Notes: generated by a model not told the origin, from the sequence alone. A stretch of DNA of 64,000 bases from Paenibacillus larvae subsp. larvae (GCF_002003265.1 NZ_CP019687.1:2418001-2482000), one strand, 5' to 3'; shown: positions 33,245 through 41,980, counted from the first letter of the stretch. A program made the numbers and translations.

Positions 33245-34033
33245 TTAAAGAAACCCGGGATTCAGCAAATTGTTTACCAAAGAACGGTTGTACAGATTGT
33301 CGATGTAAATCTCCATTTCGTCTCTGCCCTTGCGTAAAATATCAAGAACATACGGCACCTTTTCTTGCGGCATCCGGTATGCTAGTCCGGCAGCAGTCAG
33401 AGACGCCGTAATCTGCCCTTGTGAGAACACCGGAACGGCAATGCCAAAAATATCATCAGAGTATTCCCCGACCGAATACTGCCATCCCTGCTTCCTGATC
33501 CCTTCCAAATCTTCAATCAGTTTGTCCGCTTCTACAATGGTTTTGGCCGTCCTGGGCTTTAACCCTTTCGAAATAATGCTCGCCTGAACTTCTTTGGGGA
33601 GATACGCCATAATAACTTTGTTTGACGCTCCAGCGTATAAAGGAGTGCGGTGACCAACTTTAAGGGAATATTTGATTACATGCACGGCCTCCGCTATTTC
33701 CACACATACCCCTTCTTCTCCGTCCAGCCAGGTGAGGAAAATGCTTTCATGTATCTCCTCCGCCATATTCTCCAAGATGGGCCGTATCACATCCGTGATT
33801 TTCATCTGTTCCTGGACAAGCCGGCCAAATCCCCAAAACTTAAGGCCAAGCTCGTATTTCTTCGTGTGCGGGTTCTGCCTTAAAAATCCCCTTTTCTCAT
33901 ATGTGGCCAGGATACGATAAACGATGGAATGGCTGAAACCCATTTCTTTCGCTAGTTCCCGAACTCCCCAAGACGGTGTTTCCGCCGTGAAATATTCCAG
34001 CAAGTCCAGAGAGTTTTCTAGTGTCTTTAGCAT
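33245..34033 (-). CDS. IclR-family transcriptional regulator
   Basis: A 262-residue IclR protein. The winged HTH is N-terminal (SLDLLEYFTAETPSWGVREL ... SHSIVYRILATYEKRGFLRQ), and the effector domain follows (HRTPLYAGASNKVIMAYLP; GWQYSVGEYSDDIFGIAVPV). Start at ATG 34033 with AGGTGG eight bases upstream. It is 110 bases upstream of the OPT gene on the same strand and probably controls the operon in response to its substrate. The AT-rich 34034-34308 region upstream holds no other gene. Confidence 0.9.
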   Translation of the reverse strand: MLKTLENSLDLLEYFTAETPSWGVRELAKEMGFSHSIVYRILATYEKRGFLRQNPHTKKYELGLKFWGFGRLVQEQMKITDVIRPILENMAEEIHESIFLTWLDGEEGVCVEIAEAVHVIKYSLKVGHRTPLYAGASNKVIMAYLPKEVQASIISKGLKPRTAKTIVEADKLIEDLEGIRKQGWQYSVGEYSDDIFGIAVPVFSQGQITASLTAAGLAYRMPQEKVPYVLDILRKGRDEMEIYIDNLYNRSLVNNLLNPGFL

Positions 34034-34308
34034 GTCATCACCCACCTGCGTCTCTATATCAGGTACAATATTCAGAATATAGGGACAATTTTCATACTAT
34101 TATAAAACTTCATTCGATTAAAAAACAATGCAAATATTGTAAATTCTTAAAAATATGTTAGTTTTATTGACACTAATAATGATTTTTTAGAGTTTTACCT
34201 ACCTTATTCTTCTTTCAAATCACTTTTTCTTTAAAAAGAAAGGACAAATTGTAAGTTATATTCACATTTATTCTGATATCATTCTAAAGCTTTATTGCGT
34301 TATCAAAT

Positions 34309-34342
34309 TAAAAAAAGAACTTTCCTTTTAGAAGGAAAGTTC
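34309..34342 (-). terminator. Terminator of the Gly/Ala-repeat protein gene
   Basis: On the minus strand GAACTTTCCTT pairs perfectly with AAGGAAAGTTC around a short loop, followed by TTTTTT. Confidence 0.8.
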
Positions 34343-34359
34343 CGGATTGTGGACAAACA

Positions 34360-34899
34360 TTAAAGATGACCGGTTGGTGGAACAAGGTTTAGCAGAAAAT
34401 TTGATATCCACCTGGCTGCATCCGCCGTTATCGGAATCAGACCCAATCCGTGATTGGCAACGACAACAACACCATAGGCCGTTTCTCCAATCCCGACGGC
34501 CCCAAAAGCTATCTGGGCGATAGCCACCGCTCCTATAGCCACCTTGCCTATAGCTACGGCTCCAACGGATATCCACCCTGCAATAGCCACAGCCCCGGCA
34601 CTGAACCAGCCCGAAATCGCTACGGCTCCCGCTGCCAGAAAGCTGCTTGCAGATACGGCCCCGGCAGAAAGCAGCCAGCCAATGGCAAGTGCCCCTAAAG
34701 ATAGGAGGCCTACACTGATAGCTCCTACGGAAACCAGGCCGACCGCAATATCTCCGATTGCAATGAGTCCAAAGGCCAGCCTGGCTCTGCCTTTTCTTGT
34801 CCCCCTGGTATGAATGTTGATTACCGGAAATCCTCTCTCCGGCCACTGATAATCGATTCCCTCCCGAAAAGCATGCAACAGCTTCTCCTTTGTTCCCAT
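34360..34899 (-). CDS. Hydrophobic Gly/Ala-repeat protein, unknown function
   Basis: A 179-residue protein with a 40-residue charged N-terminus. About 110 residues of imperfect six-residue repeats of the type GAVAIG/GLVSVG follow, and then a short tail. The repeats may form membrane helices or a hydrophobic left-handed beta helix. GGAGG lies seven bases before ATG 34899. An alternative arginine-rich frame over the same DNA (34328-34924) is a shadow. Monocistronic with its own terminator. I know no function. Confidence 0.7.
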   Translation of the reverse strand: MGTKEKLLHAFREGIDYQWPERGFPVINIHTRGTRKGRARLAFGLIAIGDIAVGLVSVGAISVGLLSLGALAIGWLLSAGAVSASSFLAAGAVAISGWFSAGAVAIAGWISVGAVAIGKVAIGAVAIAQIAFGAVGIGETAYGVVVVANHGLGLIPITADAARWISNFLLNLVPPTGHL

Positions 34900-34929
34900 C
34901 GTTCAACCTCCGTACTATTATCAATTCTT

Positions 34930-35193
34930 TTATATCAGTTTATCAGCTTGTATAAAAAAACCAACCTCCCCCGGTTTGAAAGCCTTCTCCGCCTTCAGAC
35001 GGAGAAAAAAAGGAAAGGGGATATTTACCACTGTTTGGAAACTCTCCTCCCCTGAATGGCAGGCATAGCCGGATTTTCCTATTTCTGAATAATTTCTGCC
35101 TCTACTTGATACTTTAAGTACAGACAGGATATGAACCCCGGTCCGCTTCAAAGCGGGTAAACCGGCTTCACATCTCTGCAAGCCCATTGCCAT
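34930..35193 (-). CDS. Possible small protein (87 aa)
   Basis: ATG 35193 follows an excellent AGGAGGAGG site, and the frame runs 87 codons (MAMGLQRCEAGLPALKRTGV ... GFFIQADKLI). The sequence has no recognised domain. Coding is supported only by the ribosome site and the palindrome just upstream, so it could be spurious. Confidence 0.4.
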   Translation of the reverse strand: MAMGLQRCEAGLPALKRTGVHILSVLKVSSRGRNYSEIGKSGYACHSGEESFQTVVNIPFPFFLRLKAEKAFKPGEVGFFIQADKLI

Positions 35194-35212
35194 GGCTTTC
35201 CTCCTCCTGAAG

Positions 35213-35234
35213 ACCCTAATCGTACGATTAGGGT
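35213..35234. promoter_or_regulatory. 22-bp perfect palindrome (operator or terminator)
   Basis: The half-site ACCCTAATCGT is followed immediately by its exact reverse complement. On the plus strand TTTTCTTTC follows, so it could be a terminator, but no plus-strand gene precedes it. It lies directly upstream of the ribosome site of the 87-aa ORF, which suits a repressor operator. Confidence 0.55.
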
Positions 35235-35341
35235 TTTCTTTCCTTTCATGGAACCGTATAATAGATAGGGAATAGGCTTCTCTCATCCTTAGCCTCTACT
35301 TGACCGCCTATTATCAACTTATCCTTTTGGGAGGCTAATTC

Positions 35342-36532
35342 ATGGTTAGAAAATTCCAAAAACTGGACAGCTTGATCCTGATTATTCTTTTGATTTTCTC
35401 TGTGATCTGCGTCCTGACTCTTCATAGCGCAACTTTAAATGCCTCCTCTGAATTTGCGAATTCCGCCAATAAAATGGCCATCTTCTATGCATTGGGTTTA
35501 GTCGTAATGCTTATCGTTTCTTTTTTCGATTATAAATGGATTTTAAAATTGTCCCCATTGATTTACCTTATTTCCACAGGATTACTGGCCTTTGTCCTTA
35601 TTTCAAACAAGAAGATTAATAATTCCAGCGGGTGGATTTCTCTTCCCGGCGGGCTTAGTTTCCAGCCTGCAGAATTTGCTAAGCTGGCTGTCGTGCTGAT
35701 TCTCGTGGCCTATTTGCAAAAAATGAATCCCGCCGATCACCATCTGCGTTTTTTCAAGCATATCATTCCGCTCGGCCTTTTGACGGGAGTTCCGTTCGCT
35801 TTTATTCTCATGCAGCCCGACCTCGGCAATGCACTGGCTCTTATCGTTATTCTGGTTGCTGTCTATTGGGTGGCCAATATCCGTTTTCTCCACTTTTTAA
35901 TAGGGTTTGTGATTACCGGAGTTGTAATCGCAGGGACCTATTACTGGTATGACCGGAATCATGATGAGATTAAAGCTTATCTGGATCAGAAACAAAAAGG
36001 GCACTGGGTTCAGCGGATCGATGCCATGTTTTTCCCGAGCAAAGCCTCTAAAGACGACTTGTATCACGTCCGGAACGCCACCATTGCTATTGGGAGCGGG
36101 CAATTTTTGGGGGAGGGGTATACGAAAGGGGATTCTGTTCAAAATCACTTTGTGCCTTATCCCTATGCCGATTCCGTCTTTGCCGTGATTGGGGAAGAAT
36201 TCGGGTTTGCCGGCTCTTCTTTGCTGATCTTTTTATTTTTTCTCCTGATATACAGGTTGATGATCATCGCCATTGAATGCTTTCACAGTTCAGGGTCTTA
36301 CATAGCGGTAGGTCTTATCGCCATGTTAATCTTCCAGATTTTTGAGAATATCGGCATGCTGGTCGGCATGATGCCCCTTACCGGAATTACCCTGCCTTTT
36401 ATCAGCTATGGAGGGACGTCTCTGCTTATCAACATGTTAAGTATGGGGCTCATTATGAGCATCCGTATCCACAATGTCGACCCGAATCCGGGGCTCACTT
36501 TTGCCAGTACGGACAAATCCAAAAGCATGTAA
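35342..36532 (+). CDS. SEDS peptidoglycan polymerase (RodA/FtsW family)
   Basis: A 396-residue membrane protein with about ten hydrophobic segments. SEDS hallmarks are SSGWISLPGGLSFQPAEFAK, the MQPDLGNALAL segment containing the catalytic-region aspartate, and the final TGITLPFISYGGTSLLINML. Closer to the RodA/FtsW type than SpoVE by eye, but I cannot separate the two. It polymerises glycan strands from lipid II with a partner class B PBP, which is not encoded nearby. Has a GGGAGG site and its own terminator. Confidence 0.88.
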   Translation: MVRKFQKLDSLILIILLIFSVICVLTLHSATLNASSEFANSANKMAIFYALGLVVMLIVSFFDYKWILKLSPLIYLISTGLLAFVLISNKKINNSSGWISLPGGLSFQPAEFAKLAVVLILVAYLQKMNPADHHLRFFKHIIPLGLLTGVPFAFILMQPDLGNALALIVILVAVYWVANIRFLHFLIGFVITGVVIAGTYYWYDRNHDEIKAYLDQKQKGHWVQRIDAMFFPSKASKDDLYHVRNATIAIGSGQFLGEGYTKGDSVQNHFVPYPYADSVFAVIGEEFGFAGSSLLIFLFFLLIYRLMIIAIECFHSSGSYIAVGLIAMLIFQIFENIGMLVGMMPLTGITLPFISYGGTSLLINMLSMGLIMSIRIHNVDPNPGLTFASTDKSKSM

Positions 36533-36551
36533 TATACTGTTTCAATTTGAA

Positions 36552-36592
36552 AAGCCTTTGGCACCCTTTCGGAAACCAAAGGCTTATTTTTA
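36552..36592. terminator. Bidirectional terminator between convergent genes
   Basis: AAGCCTTTGG (36552-36561) pairs with CCAAAGGCTT (36576-36585), followed by ATTTTT. It lies between the SEDS gene and the ECF operon end. Confidence 0.8.
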
Positions 36593-38254
36593 AACAAAGC
36601 GGAGGAATACAAGTCCGGTAAACAGAATTATCGCCAAAAGGACTACGCCTAGATCAACAGAGGAAAAAACCAGTGGATCACGGACTCTGAACTGCTTATC
36701 CAAACGGGTATAACCTCTCATTTCCATAGCAAAAGACAAGGCCTCCGCATGCCGGATTAATGAAAACAAGAGCGGAACCATCATTACCCTAAGATCCCTT
36801 ATTCCCGGGGCTTCTTTGCGCCTGCCGTTTTTCCCGCGGGCCTGGGCAATACGTGCAAATCTTTTCCATTCCCCAGAGATCACCGGTACAAAACGCAGAA
36901 TGAGAGAAGCGGCAAGCGCCAGGGCTTCAACGGGAAGTCCAATCCTGGAAAGTGCGGCCAGCCCCTGTTCCAATCCTTTTTTCATGCGTAAATAACTAAC
37001 GGCAAGAGGAAGTGTCAGGCCAAGCAGCAGAACAAGCAGCAGCCTGGTTACATGCAGCAAGGTCGACCCGGCCGCCTGGAAAGAAAAAGCAATAAAAGGG
37101 TATCCCGGCTCTGGTGATAAGCGCAATCCGGCAATCGCAGCAGCTATGGCCATAAAGAGGAAAAAGGCCTTGGCACCCCGCCAAACCGGTGCCAACGGAA
37201 CACGGGACAAACCGATCAGCAGAGCCGTCAGTATACCCGCTACGAGTAATCCGGAGCAGGAGCGCTGCATGAAGATACCGGCCGAAACGAGCATAAACAG
37301 CAGCCACAAGCTGCGAGGATCGATGCGCCCGATCATGCCGCCGGGGCCTCCGGCTTCGGTGTCTGGAGGCTGAAGTGAAGCCGGTTCCGGCAATGCCGTC
37401 GTACAGGCAGACTCCATGGTCGCCACAGGAGACCTGCATGGAGCGTGGAGCTGGGAAGCGATAGCCTCGGCAGCTGCCTCCGGAGCTTCAGATCCCGAGA
37501 TATAGACCCCTCGGGCCTGAAGAAGGTCCTTAAGCCGCAAGCTTTCCGGCAATCCGACGCCAATGCTTTTTAGCAGCTGCGGCCGCTTCAACAGCTCATC
37601 GCGGGTGCAAGCCGTGATTAGGCGCCCGCGGTCCAGCAAGAGCACATGGTCGGCAACCGGCAGGAAAGCGTCCAGGTCATGGGTTACGATAACTACCCCG
37701 CCATTTTCCTTGCCCTTCCAGGTTGTGAGCAGCTCCTGCAACTGCCGGATCCCTTTAGCATCCAATCCCGCCGAAGGTTCGTCAAGCAGCAGCCAGTCCG
37801 GTGCAGCCGCTAATGTCGTTGCCATGGCTATTTTCCGCCGGGTGCCTCCGCTTAAGGCAAAAGGGTTCAATTCCAGGATAGCAGGGTCAAGCCCCATACG
37901 GATAAGAGCAGCTTCCGTCCGCTGCCTTTTCTCTTCTTTAGTCAGTTTCCACGGTTTCAGTGAATAATCGAACTCCCCCTTCACTTTCGTGGCGAAAAGC
38001 TGATCTTCCGGCTGCTGAAAGACAACCCCGATTCTCTTTAACAGGTTCCGGTTTACTTTCCCCCGGTGCCATAATGGCTCACCTTCGTAAGTAATTGTCC
38101 CTTCATCTGGTTTACTTAATCCTGTAAGCAAATCCAGCAGTGTAGATTTTCCAGCTCCTGTTTGCCCGGTAATCAGGGTAACTGCTCCGGAAGGACAAGA
38201 TCCCGTGGCCTGTCCGATCACATGATAACTGACCTGTTCAAATTGTATTCCCAT
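36590..38254 (-). CDS. Fused ECF transporter ATPase-transmembrane protein (EcfA-EcfT)
   Basis: A 554-residue fusion. Residues 1-230 are an ABC ATPase: Walker A GQTGAGKST, signature LSGGTRRKIAMA, Walker B WLLLDEPSAGLD, switch VIVTHDLD. After a variable linker (about 240-300), residues 305-554 form a CbiQ/EcfT-type membrane coupling protein with several helices and a cytoplasmic ARIAQARGKNGR motif that contacts the ATPases. ATPase and EcfT are usually separate genes. Overlaps the partner ATPase gene by 17 bases. Together they would power vitamin uptake through S-components such as BioY. Confidence 0.88.
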   Translation of the reverse strand: MGIQFEQVSYHVIGQATGSCPSGAVTLITGQTGAGKSTLLDLLTGLSKPDEGTITYEGEPLWHRGKVNRNLLKRIGVVFQQPEDQLFATKVKGEFDYSLKPWKLTKEEKRQRTEAALIRMGLDPAILELNPFALSGGTRRKIAMATTLAAAPDWLLLDEPSAGLDAKGIRQLQELLTTWKGKENGGVVIVTHDLDAFLPVADHVLLLDRGRLITACTRDELLKRPQLLKSIGVGLPESLRLKDLLQARGVYISGSEAPEAAAEAIASQLHAPCRSPVATMESACTTALPEPASLQPPDTEAGGPGGMIGRIDPRSLWLLFMLVSAGIFMQRSCSGLLVAGILTALLIGLSRVPLAPVWRGAKAFFLFMAIAAAIAGLRLSPEPGYPFIAFSFQAAGSTLLHVTRLLLVLLLGLTLPLAVSYLRMKKGLEQGLAALSRIGLPVEALALAASLILRFVPVISGEWKRFARIAQARGKNGRRKEAPGIRDLRVMMVPLLFSLIRHAEALSFAMEMRGYTRLDKQFRVRDPLVFSSVDLGVVLLAIILFTGLVFLRFV

Positions 38255-39086
38255 ACTTCTCCACCATATCAGCCAATTTTAGAGTAGACAGAGGATAATC
38301 AGGCAGTACAATTCCCTGCTCTGCAAGTTTTTGCGTCACACGAACTGCATAGGGGGAGACAAATCCGAGATCTTCACATGCAGTCAAACCTGTTTCTTTC
38401 TGCCGTTCGTAAAAAAAAGGAATGGGGGCGCCGTCATATATCTTTCGCCCTAGATGCAAGGCCAAAACGCGATCGGCCGGATATAATTCTTCCATCCATT
38501 GGGTTATCCAAATGACCGTATGTCCTCTTTTGTTAAGCTCCTGCACTTGTTTCATTACGGCGGATCTGGACGCCTTATCAAGCATGGATGTGGCCTCATC
38601 CAGAATCAGAAGGCTGGACCCTGCCGAGATACAGCCAGCTAAAGCGAGCAACTGCTTTTGCCCGCCTGAGAGTACTCGGCATGGAGAGTCAAGCCAATCT
38701 TCCAGCCCTACTTGTTTCAAAGCGGAAAGAGCCCTATGCTCCATCTCGCGAACAGGTACGCCTGCATGTTCTAAACCAAACAGGATATCCTCATGTACCG
38801 TTTCCCCCACGAGCTGTGTTTCAGGGTGCTGCAAAACCATACGTACAACATTCCCCTCGAGCCATCCCTTATCGATTTCACCTCTGTTCAGGGGGATATA
38901 GCCTCCAATGACCTTGGCAAGCGTACTCTTCCCGCTGCCGTTATGCCCGATCAGCGCAAGCCATTCTCCCTGGCGAAGCTCCATATCCAAATCCGCCAGT
39001 ATTGGAAAGGTCATTCCTTCACGTTCTATACAAATTTCTGCCTGGCGAAGACTATATGGCCTTTTCGTCTTTTCTTCCTCTTCCAA
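38238..39086 (-). CDS. ECF transporter ATPase (EcfA)
   Basis: A 282-residue ATPase with Walker A GHNGSGKSTL, signature LSGGQKQLLALAG and Walker B LLILDEATSMLD. The switch-histidine position reads VIWITQWMEEL, with glutamine instead of histidine, so this site may be catalytically weak and the fused partner may do most hydrolysis. I place the start at the second of two adjacent TTG codons (39086), seven bases after GGAGGGG; an in-frame TTG at 39113 is poorer. It is translated with the fused gene downstream. Confidence 0.85.
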   Translation of the reverse strand: MEEEEKTKRPYSLRQAEICIEREGMTFPILADLDMELRQGEWLALIGHNGSGKSTLAKVIGGYIPLNRGEIDKGWLEGNVVRMVLQHPETQLVGETVHEDILFGLEHAGVPVREMEHRALSALKQVGLEDWLDSPCRVLSGGQKQLLALAGCISAGSSLLILDEATSMLDKASRSAVMKQVQELNKRGHTVIWITQWMEELYPADRVLALHLGRKIYDGAPIPFFYERQKETGLTACEDLGFVSPYAVRVTQKLAEQGIVLPDYPLSTLKLADMVEKYGNTI

Positions 39087-39139
39087 CAAAAATCCCCTCC
39101 ACTGCCTTTTCAAGCTCTATTTTCTATGGTAAAATCCGA

Positions 39140-39174
39140 TTGTTAACCAAAAACCCACAACAAAAAGTTAACAA
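39140..39174. promoter_or_regulatory. BirA operator upstream of bioY
   Basis: TTGTTAAC (39140-39147) and GTTAACAA (39167-39174) form an inverted repeat with a 19-base spacer, the known layout of BirA sites in Bacillales biotin genes. It lies between the divergent bioY and ecf units, 19 bases before the bioY start, so biotin should repress bioY and perhaps the ecf genes. Confidence 0.85.
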
Positions 39175-39192
39175 AAGATTGGAGAAACTGCA

Positions 39193-39759
39193 ATGAAAAC
39201 ATCTGGATTTACTGTTCGCGGCATCATGTTTAGTGCTATGTTTGCTGCACTGCTGGTTGCACTTAGTTTTGTCAACATCCAACTAGGTATCTCCCCTGTA
39301 CCTATTACACTGGTTAATTTTGTGATCATGCTCTCCGGGGCCCTGCTTGGTCCTAAGTATGGATTTTTCAGTGTATTTTCAGTAGTCTTGCTGACGGCTC
39401 TGGGATTGCCTCTCTTGCACGGAGCCGGCGGCCCGACATTACTGTTTGGCCCGACAGGCGGATTTATTTGGGCTTATCCATTTGTCGCTCTTTTCATCGG
39501 ATGGATTATCCGACATGTGACTGTAAAAGGTATTGCGGGATTCCTTCTTGTTTTTTTCATCATGCTCATTTTTGGTTCCGGACTGCTGTATGTGACGGGA
39601 GTACCCTGGCTGGCCCATTCTGCTCAAATATCTTTAGGAAAAGCACTGGTTCTGGGTTGTTATCCTTATCTGATCGGAGATGCCATCAAAGCTTTTACCT
39701 CCGCTGTAATTGTGCAAAGTATTTTTTATCAGACAGGCGGACCAATTATAAAAAATTAG
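39193..39759 (+). CDS. bioY: Biotin transporter substrate-binding component BioY
   Basis: A 188-residue, six-helix membrane protein of the BioY family. Family motifs are visible: LGISPVPITLVNFVIMLSGA and the glycine-rich LLHGAGGPTLLFGPTGGFIW. It binds biotin and couples to an ECF ATPase/EcfT module, here encoded divergently. Controlled by the BirA-like operator. The length is normal. Confidence 0.92.
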   Translation: MKTSGFTVRGIMFSAMFAALLVALSFVNIQLGISPVPITLVNFVIMLSGALLGPKYGFFSVFSVVLLTALGLPLLHGAGGPTLLFGPTGGFIWAYPFVALFIGWIIRHVTVKGIAGFLLVFFIMLIFGSGLLYVTGVPWLAHSAQISLGKALVLGCYPYLIGDAIKAFTSAVIVQSIFYQTGGPIIKN

Positions 39760-39824
39760 TGAAAAAACTAGACGGGTAATCCTATAAATCTATATATATG
39801 CTCACGAGAAGGAGGCGGGAAAGA

Positions 39825-39896
39825 TTGAAAGAAGGATTGGAGCAATTGACCAAAGAGTTCGGGAAAACGGAGATTCCTGAACAAATTTCGGATTAG
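39825..39896 (+). CDS. Possible 23-residue peptide
   Basis: TTG start seven bases after GGAGGCGGG; the product begins MKEGLEQLTKEFGKTE. The gene is very short and may be chance, but the ribosome site is good. The rest of 39760-39972 holds only a probable promoter region for namA. Confidence 0.25.
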   Translation: MKEGLEQLTKEFGKTEIPEQISD

Positions 39897-39972
39897 GTTT
39901 ATAGGAAAAATGGGTATATAATAAAAAAGAGAACTTAAACACGATTTTTAAATGAAAAGGAGTGGAGAAACG

Positions 39973-40989
39973 TTGGCCCATTTATTCACCCCATATACCT
40001 TGCAGAAACTGGAACTCAAAAACCGGATTGTCATGTCTCCGATGTGTCAGTATTCAGTATCGGCCAAAGACGGAAAGCCAAATGACTGGCACTATATTCA
40101 TTATGTCAGCCGTGCCGTTGGAGGTGCCGGGTTGATTATGCTGGAAATGACGGATGTGGAACCGGACGGGCGCATTTCCGATTATGACCTCGGTCTATGG
40201 TCGGATGACCAAATAGATGCGTTCGCCCGAATCAGCGACGCCTGTCATGAACATGGCGCCAAAACAGCCATACAAATTGCCCATGCCGGCCGCAAAGCAG
40301 AAGATGCTGCTATTCCTGTAGCCCCTTCGGCTATCCGCTTCAGCAGCTCTTACAAAGAACCCCGTGCCCTGTCTACAGATGAAGTCAAGCAGCTTGTGGA
40401 GAAATTCAGAGATACAGCAAAACGTGCGGTTAAGGCAGGATTCGATACGGTTGAATTGCATGGTGCCCACGGATACTTGATCCACCAATTTCATTCTCCA
40501 TTGACGAACAAAAGAGAAGATATCTACGGGCAGGACCTGGCGCGATTCGGTATTGAAGTGATCCAGGCGGTAAAGAGCGAGCTGCCTTCGGGTATGCCAC
40601 TCATCATGCGTGTATCCGCAATCGAATATGAACAGGGAGGATACGGCTTGGATCATATCATCGATCTCGCCAGACAATACAAGGAAGCCGGTGTAGATTT
40701 ATTCGATGTATCCTCAGGAGGAGAGTCCGCTAAAGGGCCAAGTAATGGGAAAGACCCCGGCTATCAGGTTCCGTTTGCCCGTCATATAAAAGATCATGTG
40801 AATATCCCTGTTATGAGCGTAGGGAACTTATCAGACTATAATGTGGCAGAACTGACTGTAGCGAGCGGAGATTCAGAACTTGTTGCCGTAGGCCGAGGAA
40901 TGCTTGGTGATCCTTACTGGAGTCTTCATGCCGCAAAGGCTCTTGGAGCCGATATAGAAGTACCCCGTCAGTATAAACGCGGATTGTAA
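39973..40989 (+). CDS. namA: NADPH dehydrogenase, old yellow enzyme family (NamA/YqjM)
   Basis: A 338-residue FMN-dependent ene-reductase that reduces activated C=C bonds of electrophiles such as enals with NADPH. YqjM landmarks are present: the redox-tuning cysteine in MSPMCQYS, the substrate-binding pair in LHGAHGYLIH, GRKAED, and the C-terminal arginine finger in QYKRGL. I start at TTG 39973, which has GGAG five bases upstream and gives exactly the length of B. subtilis YqjM; an ATG at 39952 would add an unlikely leader. Confidence 0.92.
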   Translation: MAHLFTPYTLQKLELKNRIVMSPMCQYSVSAKDGKPNDWHYIHYVSRAVGGAGLIMLEMTDVEPDGRISDYDLGLWSDDQIDAFARISDACHEHGAKTAIQIAHAGRKAEDAAIPVAPSAIRFSSSYKEPRALSTDEVKQLVEKFRDTAKRAVKAGFDTVELHGAHGYLIHQFHSPLTNKREDIYGQDLARFGIEVIQAVKSELPSGMPLIMRVSAIEYEQGGYGLDHIIDLARQYKEAGVDLFDVSSGGESAKGPSNGKDPGYQVPFARHIKDHVNIPVMSVGNLSDYNVAELTVASGDSELVAVGRGMLGDPYWSLHAAKALGADIEVPRQYKRGL

Positions 40990-41000
40990 ATTTGACTATG

Positions 41001-41036
41001 AACCCGTTCTTTTCTATAGAACGGGTTTTTATTTTT
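41001..41036 (+). terminator. Terminator of namA
   Basis: AACCCGTTCT (41001-41010) pairs with AGAACGGGTT (41019-41028), followed by TTTATTTTT. Confidence 0.88.
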
Positions 41037-41275
41037 CTCATACTTAAGAATCATTTTCACTTTGATCATACCAAATATTATACAAAAGCATAGTCCAATA
41101 GAACTATTCATCAGGTATCCCTCTTCATTTCGATTTCATTCGCTAATTTTATTAGACGAGGTCTCTCGTGTTTTGGCGAAGGTTTCCGTTTTTTATATAA
41201 GAGTCATGACAAAGCTCCTTGTAGGATTTGCCCCTTCTTTGTAGAACTTATTAGGCAGTGAGGTGATGAGCAGTG

Positions 41276-41821
41276 ATGAATGAAATAATAATGGAGAATG
41301 CGTGGCATACCACCAAAGATATGGCGGCTATGCTTGGAATTGAGACCGTTACCGTTCGCAAATATGCATTGGCTCTTGAAAAGGCCGGCTACATCATTAG
41401 CCGGGATGATAAGGATCGCCGTACTTATTCCGATGTGGATGCAATGGCACTTCAACAGCTGTTTACATTAAGAGAAAGGTCCGGAATGACAGTAGAGAAG
41501 AGTGCGGAAATGGTAGCTTCCAGATTTTTGGCTGAACAGGCCTCCTCCCCTGCTCCGGTTGCGGCGGCGGCAGAAACCTTGCCTGCTGCTCCCTCTTCCT
41601 CTCTCCTGGATGAAGTTTTTGCACGAATGAATGAATTAATTGCCATGAACAAAGATTTATCCGACCGTGTCACGGAACAACAAAACAAGATAGAAGGAGC
41701 CCTGCAAAATAGGGATGAACGAATCACTCAGATTCTGATGGAGCTCAGAGAAACAAAGCGTGCCATAGCGGCTGCAAAAGAAAAAAAATCTGTATGGAAA
41801 CGACTTTTTGGTTTATACTGA
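41276..41821 (+). CDS. MerR-like DNA-binding protein with coiled coil (DUF3967-type)
   Basis: A 181-residue protein. A winged MerR-type HTH occupies about residues 9-70 (WHTTKDMAAMLGIETVTVRK ... DDKDRRTYSDVD), followed by a proline/alanine linker and a coiled coil of about 60 residues with a basic end (KKSVWKRLFGLY). The layout resembles RacA and other Bacillales HTH proteins that join DNA to membrane or partners. ATG 41276 lies behind AGGTGATG. It is monocistronic, and the target is unknown. The 41037-41275 region upstream shows no gene. Confidence 0.75.
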   Translation: MNEIIMENAWHTTKDMAAMLGIETVTVRKYALALEKAGYIISRDDKDRRTYSDVDAMALQQLFTLRERSGMTVEKSAEMVASRFLAEQASSPAPVAAAAETLPAAPSSSLLDEVFARMNELIAMNKDLSDRVTEQQNKIEGALQNRDERITQILMELRETKRAIAAAKEKKSVWKRLFGLY

Positions 41822-41980
41822 TACTGATTTAATATAAAATATACTCTAAATACTTTTAAGCTTTAGATTGTTTGAAATCTCTCCTTATCATCTGAAATAT
41901 TGATAAATCAAAAGACTTGTATCTGTATTAAAAAGGCACAATCTTCTGTCCTTCCTTACATCAGGTTTACACACGTACAA

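Noticed and set aside
34328..34924. 198-aa arginine/cysteine-rich ORF overlapping the Gly/Ala-repeat gene on the same strand
   Set aside because: The alternative frame 34360-34899 has a good ribosome site and regular repeats; this one is a shadow of repetitive GC-rich codons.
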